Part shown: piece after piece, positions 55,885 to 64,000 of the stretch | How the letters are laid out: every line of letters begins with the position of its first letter | Numbering within the stretch: position 1 is the first letter of the stretch | From: Symsagittifera roscoffensis | Lineage: Eukaryota; Xenacoelomorpha; Acoela; Convolutidae | Assembly: GCF_963678635.1 (NCBI RefSeq) | Contig: NC_087064.1 | Span: 16,361,802 to 16,425,801, forward strand | Length of the DNA: 64,000 nucleotides | Direction: 5' to 3' | The notes under the pieces: model-generated | Databases searched by the model: none | The model's input: only the letters and a program-made list of their open reading frames with translations | Told to the model about the DNA's origin: nothing | Translations under genes and position numbers: made by a program

Positions 55885-56342
55885 CGGTTTCTGGTTCTCA
55901 GACTAGAAGTGTTCAGGTTCCACCTCTGCTCCGCCGTCATCTGAAGTTCACTCAAACCCTGTTGACCACTCGAATTGGGCACACCAACTGTGGCACAATG
56001 CGCCTCATAGCCACAGCTGAACTCATCGGGGCTAATTTCTCGCGGAGGAATCTGTCCGTTTCTCACAATATAACCATTCGGATGCGAGTAGGCGCTCGGG
56101 GAAACCGGACCTGCAGTCGCCAAGTTTGGAGTTGAAACGTTGTTTCTTCGACTAAATCTGAAACTCTGGGACTGGTAGATTTCGAACGACTGTCGATTCT
56201 GATGGTCTTTTAGCTCGCTCAACTTTGGTTTTCTGCCAATTTTAAGAAAACTCTTGCGACGTTTTTCTTTCCCTGGGGGCTTGGTGTTTGCGTTGATATC
56301 CACGATTACGACACATGAACTTGGTCCGAGAAGCGGTACGAC
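55885..56342 (-). CDS. PLC exon 6: C2 end and basic linker
   Basis: Acceptor attatccag, phase 0. VVPLLGPSSCVVIVDINANT supplies the last C2 strands (PLxxxG...LFVxI pattern). A very basic stretch follows, KPPGKEKRRKSFLKIGRKPK, with an RRKS-type kinase site, resembling a MARCKS-like membrane-binding peptide. The rest is Ser/Asn/Pro-rich. Donor AACCG|gtgagg in phase 2 fits the last exon. Confidence 0.85.
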
Positions 56343-56592
56343 CTGGATAATAATGATCCGATATACAATCTTAAGTTACAGGTTGTTTCCCCAGAATAAA
56401 TTTACTCTATGAAAACCACATTAAGTGTTATTCTTTCTACTATTACCGATATCATTGTGAATAAGAACTAAGTGAGACAAAATATCATCGATGGATAGTG
56501 TTCACGTAAACTGTCAAACACATTCCGATCAGTTATATGTACTGTTTGTAGCAGAATCTAATTTCAGCTCCTTTAAAAAACATTTGACTGAC

Positions 56593-56793
56593 CTTGAATC
56601 CGGCAGCAATGGATGCAACCGGGATGACGAAGTCGGAGGAGAACTTGCGCGACTTGGACAGCTCCTCGTAGAGGGTGAGGCAGAAGAAGGCCATGCTTGG
56701 GTAGTTGATGGTGAATTTCTCGGGAGTGGGCGGCAAGTTCATGCAGTCTATGTATCGAGTACTGGTATCATTCATGTGCCCTTTGATCTCCAC
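56593..56793 (-). CDS. PLC exon 5: central C2 domain
   Basis: Acceptor acaaca..tgttgtag, donor TTCAAG|gtcagt, phase 0 at both ends. VEIKGHMNDTSTRYIDCMNL corresponds to the VEIHG strand of PLC C2 domains; FTINYPSMAFFCLTLYEELS to the strand ahead of the calcium loop; and SSDFVIPVASIAAGFK to the FIGQxxIPxxxLxxGY segment. The usual Asp cluster of the loop (DYDSSSKND-like) reads YEELSKSRKF, so calcium binding is probably lost. Confidence 0.85.
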
Positions 56794-57409
56794 CTACAAC
56801 AACATTCTGACAGAAATATTGACAACAACATTCTGACAGAAAAACCGACAGAAATATTGACAAAAGCGTTAAGAACTCACTCCTAGAGCCCTTGTGCACC
56901 GAAAAAATTGGTGTCGAAAAAAATCTTCAGCAATATTCCTTTCTGACCAAGTGAACATTTTCCCTTAATCAAAATAAGGAAGAATTGGGTAGTTCATCAT
57001 GATGTTAAAATAACATCAGCCAATCAAAACTGATTAATCAAAATGCGAATATTTCAAAGAAAGCCTGCACATTTAGGGCGTTAAATCAAAATGACACAAT
57101 AAAAAAACAGCAACTCAAGCAACCGAGCTGATACGCCTTAAGAACACCGAGACACGAACTGCTTAGCTGTTATGAAGAGGCCACTAGGAATCAGTTTTTG
57201 ATGCTTATTGACAATTTTTTATTGGTTTTCTCTATAAACCGTTCAGCGAATAGGACACTGTTACAATTTTACAAGATTTTGATTTGTTGCAAGTTTCCGA
57301 TAATTAAATCCCTTCATCATGAGAACAGCCCCCAGTAAGTAAAGTCACCGTTCATAACTATAATCAAAATTACATAATAAAGAAAGGTAAATTACCTTGC
57401 TCCCAGTAC

Positions 57410-57860
57410 TATACATAGCCAATCGAAGATTGGAAAAGAGTAAAGAACGCAAGTAATAAAAAAAAACACTGACTTTCTTGAAAAAATCTCAACTTTCGAA
57501 TATCTAAGAAAAAATTGATGCCCTTTAAGCTCTTTGAATTTCTAAAACAATTTATGAGCGGCACTTTTTTGATAACATGAACCCAAGTAGAGAAAACTGC
57601 ATCAATGGGTAAAGTTTTTATTCCGCTGGAAATCTAAAAAATTAAATTCCACTTTCGAAACTAGAAATTGTTCACGTTTTTTGCGCCATTTCCATGTTTG
57701 TATCTGGAAAGTGCTATTTACGTCACTTTCAGCAGATGAAAGTGAATTGAACTCAAAAAACGCATATATACCTAAAGGCATTCATATACGCATCAATGTA
57801 CTTATTAGAGACTTTAAGACTTTTTCCTGAAAAAAAATCAGCAAGACCTCTATGAGAGTC
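57410..57860. repeat. Dispersed repeat copy in PLC intron
   Basis: Related to 61900-62330 and to 20100-20880: 'catagccaatcgaagattgg', 'aagctctttgaatttct', 'aatttatgag' and 'ttcctgaaaaaaaatca' occur in the same order. Confidence 0.65.
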
Positions 57861-57927
57861 TTCACTACGTTCATTACTCTTAAGAAACTGTTCACTAATA
57901 TGTAGACAAGGTCGATTTATTAAATAC

Positions 57928-58098
57928 CTGCAAAGTCCACCTGTGGCTGGGCATGGCAGCAACTTGAGACTGGATGAACGCCTGAATGCGACTGACAAAG
58001 AAGAACATCACCTCCAGTTCCAGACACTCCTGACTACCCATCGCAGAGTAGATCGGCTTCAGAAAGTAGCCACAGTTCCCGTTGCTCTTGAACAAAGC
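57928..58098 (-). CDS. PLC exon 4: Y-box end and C2 start
   Basis: Acceptor attctgtag, donor TTGCAG|gtattt, phase 0 on both sides. ALFKSNGNCGYFLKPIYS is the hallmark end of the Y box (F..NG.CGYxLKP). CLELEVMFFFVSRIQAF stands where the first C2 strand (LxIxVISGQ) is expected. The loop that usually carries DPYVxVEIHG is replaced by QSQVAAMPSHRWTLQ. Confidence 0.88.
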
Positions 58099-58254
58099 CT
58101 ACAGAATCACAGAAAGGACAATCAAACCGCGGTAAAAGAACAAAGATAATTGACAAGATTTTTCCGCGTCGGAACACGATTCAATAAAAAATTGCCTCAA
58201 ATTTCTAAACTATTAATTCAACTCTAGATGCTACGTATTTAAATTTGAGATTTT

Positions 58255-58620
58255 ACTCAGAGGCAAAGCTGCGCTTCGCAAACACTAACGAGAACACGAC
58301 AAAAAGCAGCTCTATAAAGTGCAATAAAAACAGTAGATATTAGCCTCAAATTAGTATTAAAAAATTGGCTACGTCTCTGATTTTGATCTCCGACCGATCG
58401 CGACCTAGAGATTATGAGTCTCACGCACTAACCACTGATCCAAGGACGCTTAATTGATCACAAACGCTAGCCAACAATAAAGCAGAGAACAGATGCTATG
58501 AAAAGTCCAATGCTACAACAGATCGTGATTATAGCAAAAGTTCAACCAAATAAGTGAACACTTTTAATGCACTTTATTTGCGAGTTAGGTTAGGAAAAAA
58601 AGATTCGTACTAATACACTA
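58255..58620 (-). repeat. tRNA-derived SINE-like repeat 1
   Basis: The minus strand carries a tRNA-Met-like head near 58385-58445 (GGATCAGTGGTTAGTGCG, then GAGACTCATAATCTC) and a tail hairpin (GCGAAGCGCAGCTTTGC) near 58260-58281. The B-box half of the head is mutated. Further right, 58470-58615 shares a block with 60240-60390. Confidence 0.6.
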
Positions 58621-58698
58621 ACGCTTGCTAGTGTAATCATCGGAAGCCAAATAAAGGATAAATGTTTCGGACATTTTTATGTCTCGTTTGAAAATAAC

Positions 58699-59008
58699 CT
58701 TGTTGAACCGGATCGCTTTGTCGTTCTGCTGCTGTTTCTGCTGATTCAGAGCCACAATCTGAATTCCCGCATTCCAGAATTGTACGGGATCTGGATTTGA
58801 AGAGTTTACTCTTGAAGATGACGGCGACAGCTTAACTAGATTCGACTCACAGAAGAGAGAGATGTCGAGGAACTTCTGACGTACTTGCAGCACCGCGTCT
58901 CTCTCGTTTATCTGGTGAAGTACATTCGGTTCCCTCTGAGAGGGATCTAGCTGCAGCTGCTCCATGTCAATTAGCTTTGATTTGATTGTTACCAGAGCCG
59001 AGAGATAC
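58699..59008 (-). CDS. PLC exon 3: main Y box
   Basis: Acceptor ctcttttag, completing Arg with exon 2; donor AACAAG|gttatt, phase 0. RYLSALVTIKSK opens the Y box (like xLSDLVxYxKxV). ESNLVKLSPSSSRVNSSNPD and PVQFWNAGIQIVALN match the conserved R-x-SSNxxPxxFWNxGxQxVALNxQ signature, including the substrate-contacting Ser. The segment after VALN, normally FQTPGPxMDLN, is Gln-rich here (QQKQQQNDKAIRFNK), so part of the active-site rim differs from the family. Confidence 0.9.
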
Positions 59009-59513
59009 CTAAAAGAAACAAACAGAGAAATTATTCGACTAAGTATTCAACTTTTTCCCGTAATTAAAATGTTCCCCACAAAATCGTAAGTTTAACAAAT
59101 CAAAACACTTGCTTAATTGATTAACGAAGTTAATTTTGTAAAGAACGGCCTTTCGAATTGATTCCAAAACACGCTTAAAAAAGCTGCGGAAAATTAACGT
59201 GTAAAAAGTGCGCCAACAAGCAGCAATAACTGCTGATAAGAAAACGCTTAATCAAAATAATTTCATTGCTCGAAGAAATTAAGCATATATGTTGAAACTG
59301 TTTTGAGCAACTATGAAGTCAATTATGAAACTCCCATAGCTTTATTCTTTGCATTTAAAATGGCAGTTTTTTTCTGGCCATACACAGCCATATTTATGGT
59401 TTCTTTGCCCTGGGCAAGGTTTCCTAATAGATTTTCAAATAATAGGACTCAATTGCTGGAATAGCTAAAAAACTAAGAGGTCCAAACCATGCTAATTTTC
59501 TTTGTTAAGCTAC

Positions 59514-59761
59514 CTCGAGAGTGCCAGAGTAGGCTTTCTGCCCAGCAGGATGTGTTGCTTTCTTCTCTGTTCGTACATAGGAAGCATCTCATAATTATCA
59601 GTTCCGGTTCCCCCATCAGATGCGGCAGCCGAATGGGTGGTTACGACGTCTGGGTTTCCCGACGGAGTGTTGGCAAATGTCTTGCAGTGGGAGGGCAATT
59701 CGTCCGCACTATTCTCGTCCGAAACTTCTCCATAGTTGGCGCCAGGGGGCGATGCCGGAAC
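59514..59761 (-). CDS. PLC exon 2: X-Y linker
   Basis: Acceptor ccgtgtgtag, phase 0; donor TCGAG|gtagct, phase 2. The linker holds GEVSDENSADELPSH, an acidic motif with the EVSDE core seen in X-Y linkers of several PLC classes. Linker acidity is known to hold PLCs in an autoinhibited state. A Thr/Ser/Gly-rich part and a basic run (YEQRRKQHILLGRKP) precede the Y box. Confidence 0.85.
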
Positions 59762-59889
59762 CTACACACGGACCAAACTCTGTATCTTGTCACTCTCCTT
59801 TCCCTCAAATTTATACCAATCGCATTCGCCCAATTTGAGTCCAATTAAAATGTTTGCACAAAAAGAATGCTTGATGTAAACATAACTTT

Positions 59890-60400
59890 CCCATGAAGGC
59901 GAAGCAGCCTTTCGCTAACTCAAGCGAGAAAACGGTAAAAAGCAGCTCTAAAATGTGAAATAATGAAAGGTACGAAATAAGCCTTGTTAATAAAACTTTT
60001 GCCATGTGTCGGATTCGAAATTCCAATCTCAAGATTTTGAATCTCGCGCCCCCGCCGCTTGAATGATTGCTTAAACTAGCCACCAAGAAAGCAGCTACAG
60101 ATGCTAATGAAGTGCCAAGGCTATGCAACAAAAATGCCACCAAATTAAGATAAAAATAGTGCGGCATTGAACATCCGACCTTTAGATTAGGAGTCCCACG
60201 TCCTTCTATCTGTGCCACGATCGATTGATATTAGTGAAACACTAGCCACCAAAAAAACAGGGATGCTATAAAACTTTAATGCTACAGACCTTGATTATTA
60301 ATAGCAAAAATACCACAAAATGAGCAACTTTAATTTCGAGTTCGGCTCGAAAAAAAATTGGATTCATACTAATACACTTCGCTAGCTAGCTCTTATGTGC
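59890..60400 (-). repeat. tRNA-derived SINE-like repeats 2 and 3
   Basis: The tail hairpin (AGCGAAAGGCTGCTTCGCC on the minus strand) is at 59896-59916. tRNA-like heads are at about 60010-60080 (TTTCGAATCCGACAC) and 60170-60245 (GGCACAGATAGAAGGACGTG, GGGACTCCTAATC, GATGTTCAATGCC). 'agccaccaa..aaagcag..agatgcta' blocks recur, so two units lie in tandem. Confidence 0.6.
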
Positions 60401-60449
60401 AAAAACTAGGGTGGAAATCTAAAGCTGGAGGCATCTGTTTCACACTTTT

Positions 60450-61510
60450 TAGAATCTTTACTGATGCGAGAAGAAATGCGAAACTTTTCAAAATTGCAAA
60501 AAATGGTCTTTGCTCAAAACCGCATGTATTGTCGACTAAAACCAGGAATTAGCTGTTTATCAATGAGAGATTCCACACGAGAAAATGTCCAAACAAAAAA
60601 CCACAAGCTTTTCTACAGAAAATAGGATTTAACCCTTTATGCAGGTATGATCTTTGCACCATGTTCTTTCAATTGAACTATTAACCTCAGAAATGGCATG
60701 GCACTTTTTGAGAAAAAAAGCTTCCAAAAAACTATCGAAATCTCTTTTGAAATAAACAAATCGATTTTTTTTAAAGTTATACTTTTCTTTTTTCTCCAAA
60801 AAAATAGGGCGTAGCTGCTTCTGCAGGAAAGATTCCCAAAACCTAATTTTAGATTGAACTCTGAATCGTAGAACTGTAAAAAGGCCGAAATTGTACTTTT
60901 TCTAAGAACTTGGAAAAGTTACTGCAAAAACTGAGTGGTCACAATTTCTGCAAAACAAATTCTCCCAACCTGAGAATTTAATTAAACCTTTAATCTCAGA
61001 TTTGGCCTGGTACTTTTTGAGAAAGTTTAAATTTCAAAAAACGGTCACAAAAATAGACTAACTCGACTTTTCCAAAGGCTGTTACTTTATTCCTACAAAT
61101 ATTAGGGCTAAGCAAAAAAAGGCAGCGGACAAGCCCAAAAATTCTGAAAAACGGTCCAAGTTATTAAAGTTGACTATTTTTGAAGACCAAAACCTTTTTC
61201 TACAAAAATTAGGATGTAGCCGCTTACGCCAGATTACCCTCAACCTGTTCTTTCGGTTGAATTTATAGTCCTAGCTTTGATTGGGTAGTTTTTGAAAAAA
61301 CTGAAGCAGACAAAATGTCAAAAAATGGCCTTTTTTTAACCAAAAGCAACCAAAATGTCAAATATGGCCTTTTTAAGGCCATAAATATTTCTTTTAAAAA
61401 CTAGGGCATAGCAGATTCTGCAAGGGAGATTCCCGCTACCTGTTCTTTCGATTGAACTATTATATCAAATTTGGCCGAGTCGTTTTTGAGAAATTCAAAA
61501 AAAAAAACAA
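60450..61510. repeat. Degenerate tandem array, unit about 170-190 bp
   Basis: At least five units share, in order: 'ctacaaaaattagg..gtagc', '..cttctgcaggaaagattccc', 'acctgttctttcgattgaac', 'tattaatctcagatttggcc' and 'tactttttgagaaa'. Related sequence lies at 52268-52690. The array fills the intron between PLC exons 1 and 2. Confidence 0.7.
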
Positions 61511-61675
61511 TTGGTTAAGCCCTCCCTCACCGAATTTCCCGAAGTCTGTAGAAAGTGGGCAAGGTTTAACGAGAATAAGCTTGAACACAATTGATCCATG
61601 GCTCTCTATACGCTAGAAAAAATGACATGATTCAGATTATTATAAAACTTATTTGGCCTAATCTTAATGAAACAC

Positions 61676-61884
61676 CTCGTATTGGTTGTCCATTGAGGGT
61701 ATCCTTTTGCTTTTGACAAATATCTTGCCCCTCAGGTTGATCAGAGGCACTGTTGCCAAGTCCAGAGCCACCTCCCCATCACCCGGTCTGTTCACGAACA
61801 AGGCCTCTTTGAACACATCTCTCAGGTAGTGGGCTATTTTGATCTGCTGCACAATGGAGCAGTGGTTTTCCAGGTCCAAAAGAA
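61676..61884 (-). CDS. Phosphoinositide-specific phospholipase C, 3' part of gene (main entry): X-box second half
   Basis: PLCs hydrolyse PIP2 to diacylglycerol and IP3 at the plasma membrane. This exon starts after ttgatgtaatttcag with two bases closing a codon and reads LLDLENHCSIVQQIKIAHYL, the canonical X-box motif (SLENHCSxxQQxxMAxxL) including the catalytic Glu. LRDVFKEALFVNRP and LRGKIFVKSKR follow, with the Lys residues that contact the phosphates. Donor ACGAG|gtgttt, phase 0. The first half of the X box and any PH/EF-hand parts lie beyond 64000. The seven exons give 954 residues without a phase conflict. The class (delta, eta or other) is not clear: the linker and long tail favour an eta-like layout, but the C2 and Y rim are divergent. 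Confidence 0.93.
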
Positions 61885-61899
61885 CTGAAATTACATCAA

Positions 61900-62330
61900 A
61901 CATAGCCAACTAACAGTTGGAAAAGAGTAATGAACTCCAGGAAACTGAAAAAAAACTGACTTGTTTTTCCAAGAGCTTTCAACTTTCGAATTTTGAAGAA
62001 AAAAATAGATGGCCTTAAAGCTCTTTGAATTTGTAGAACAATTTATGATGGACACTTTTTTTGTTAAGATTAACCCAATTTGAGAAAACTGGATAATAAA
62101 TTTCCATTTTCAAAATCAGAAGTAGATCACGTTTTTCGGGACCTTTAAACTTTTGCTGTTCGATAGTGGAGTTTCCCTTCCTTTTAACAATGCAAATGCA
62201 CTGAACTTAAAAAGAAATCACAATTCAAATCGCGAAAAATCAAAACTGAGCGTGAAAAATTTTTAGACTTTTTCCTGAAAAAAATCACACAAGTACATCA
62301 TTGCAAGCTAACGTGTAGAAAATGAGACAG
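61900..62330. repeat. Dispersed repeat copy next to the PLC exon
   Basis: Same family as 57410-57860; it begins within about 20 bases of the exon's acceptor ('catagccaactaacagttgg'), so branch-point sequences may lie inside the repeat. Confidence 0.6.
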
Positions 62331-62339
62331 AAAAAAAAT

Positions 62340-63115
62340 AAAAAAACAAAGAGGCGAAGCTGAGCTTCGCGCCACTTGCGATACACAATAAAGCTCCAAA
62401 AGTCAAAAGATAATGTGTCTTAAACGAAAATTGAAAAACATGAATGAATTTTGTTGAAGAAATGGTAGGCTCAAAATCAAAAAAAAGGTATTGCAATTGT
62501 TATATTAGTCATTTACGTTCTAAACAAAAGAAAACTTTGGGTTTAACTCAATCTATTTCTTTCTGATAAACAAGATGAAAACGATAAGAAAACATTTCGG
62601 ACAAAAAATTGAGATACGATTATTCCTGGATACACTCCAAAACTGTTCATTAAACCTTATAAACAAAGAATCTGCATATCCCATAAGAGCAATCGGAGAT
62701 AAAGACCCTATCCGTTATAGTATAAGATCAGAAATTAAAAATGAATTTCAAAATTTCAACACAGAGGCGAAGTTACACTTCGCATACACAAGTAAAAAAA
62801 AAATGACCGATAACGCTACAGGGAAAAACTGAACGAGTAAAACTTTGTATCTACAAAAAAATTTTAGTGACGCACGCCAATTATGAGTCTGAATAACTGC
62901 CAAGTGACGCAAGCCAATTATGACGCATTATCAGTAACAGTCAATTTGAAAAAAAAATAACAACTAACATGCCTCAAATCATAGAGCGGACGCATTTTAA
63001 CTAGTATACGAAAAATTCATTAAAAACATCCGATCCTTCCCAGGTTCGAACTCTCCTATTTTGCTGCTGGTCACATTCCCTACCTCTACGCTACAGAATC
63101 ATGATACCTTGAAGC
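62340..63115 (-). repeat. SINE-like repeats 4 and 5
   Basis: Tail hairpins are at 62351-62371 (gaggcgaagctgagcttcgc) and 62763-62784 (gaggcgaagttacacttcgc). A tRNA-like head on the minus strand is near 63040-63110: TAGCGTAGAGGTAGGGA as A box and GAGTTCGAACCTGGG as B box. 'acgc.agccaattatga' repeats at about 62874 and 62908. Confidence 0.6.
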
Positions 63116-64000
63116 TAAAGTGCTATTTGTAATATACCAGTCTGTGTTAGTATCCTTAGCACTGGCTGTACTTAATAGATGGATCAAAATGAACACTTTC
63201 AAAATGAAAACATTTCGCCGCAACAATTGCATCGCAACAATATTTGCGACTTAGGTGTGAAAAAAAGAAAGTTCAGACTATAACACAAGCACAAGCTATG
63301 CTTGTGTTAGGACATGGATGCAAAAATTACAAACAATTGCCAAAAAGAACTTGCAGAAAAACTGAAAAAACTCTGAAAGCCTATGAAAACAACGCAATTA
63401 TATCAAGAATCATCAGTTATGAAATTTATACGCAACGGTAAAAGAGCTAGATCACAACAAAAAAAAACATTGAAAAACGCAAAATGGTAATAAAAAACAT
63501 GAAAAATTTTTAGGAAAACTTCGGCCAGAACCACACACCTTAGTCTCGTGTAGAACTTGCCACCACATTCCTTTGTCGACAAAAAAAGTCGAGACAAACT
63601 TGCAAAAAAAACGAAATTTATCAATTTTTACAAATTTTTTTGAAAAATTGAAACAATACGCTAAGCGATCAACTTGAATAGATTTCAAATAAAATTGTCT
63701 CAACCTAAAACACACCTAACTAATTAAAACCAAAACTAGTTTCACGCACTTTTAGAATAAAAAAAACAGAGAGCATGCATCCGAAAAAAAAACTGAGAAC
63801 TTATTTGCGAAAGAAATTTCTAGCAGAAAAATTCTATATAAAAACTTTAAAACGACTATAAAAACCAGAAAATCATGAACTGTATTCAACCTCATGAAAA
63901 TGAAAGAAAAAGTATCAAAAATTCTACCAAAAAATTACAGAATTAATTACCCGGCACGTAAGCCGACAAAAAATTGGGTCGAAATCAAAAAAGCCGACAA
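63116..64000. other. Presumed PLC intron, nothing recognised
   Basis: AT-rich, with A runs. The missing first half of the PLC X box is not found here. Confidence 0.5.

Noticed and set aside
58385-58445. Functional tRNA-Met gene
   Set aside because: The head resembles tRNA-Met (CAT loop), but the T arm is mutated and no acceptor stem closes, so it is a SINE head.
63403-63715. Missing first half of the PLC X box
   Set aside because: The frames here show RLRCVVLAE but none of the X-box landmarks (catalytic His, NTYL, ELDxWDG), and the splice signals are poor.

Overview
The window is animal (metazoan) nuclear DNA. It is AT-rich, has spliced genes whose exons sit far apart, and is dominated by retrotransposons and non-autonomous repeats. 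The phylum cannot be fixed from sequence alone; BEL/Pao plus Ty3/gypsy LTR elements, tRNA-like SINEs and a divergent animal phospholipase C suggest an invertebrate. I see no bacterial-type operon, CRISPR array or convincing functional tRNA gene.

Host genes. (1) A multi-exon minus-strand gene of unknown function has five or six exons between 1.7 and 23.7 kb; one intron of about 19 kb holds an entire BEL/Pao element and a decayed gypsy element, and two of its introns appear to be GC-AG. (2) A possible small secreted-protein gene lies on the plus strand inside that intron (3784-4531) and uses a 14-nt microexon. (3) The 3' part of a phosphoinositide-specific phospholipase C gene lies on the minus strand (61884 down to 54457): seven exons with fully consistent phases encode the second half of the X box, the X-Y linker, the Y box, a divergent C2 domain and a long acidic/Ser-rich tail. 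The upstream exons are outside the window.

Mobile DNA. 5050-12354 is a BEL/Pao element with identical 187-bp LTRs, a 5-bp target duplication and one uninterrupted 2177-codon gag-pol frame, so it inserted recently. 13692-18775 is an old, broken gypsy relative on the minus strand. 26.7-52.2 kb is a segmental duplication array in which the same flank plus a plus-strand gypsy element occurs three times: two truncated copies (32683-33960, 35890-38058) and one end-to-end but mutated copy (46057-52238). All three share the same left flank, so one insertion was copied with its surroundings. The array is further broken by MITE-like foldbacks and by a 2.7-kb insertion with G-rich and C-rich arms.

Right side. 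52.2-54.4 kb is non-coding, with a small MITE and part of a tandem-repeat family. The PLC introns (55-62 kb) hold tRNA-derived SINE-like copies that share a GCGAAGC/GCTTCGC hairpin, a degenerate tandem array at 60.45-61.5 kb and another dispersed repeat. 62.3-64.0 kb shows no exon that I can support.
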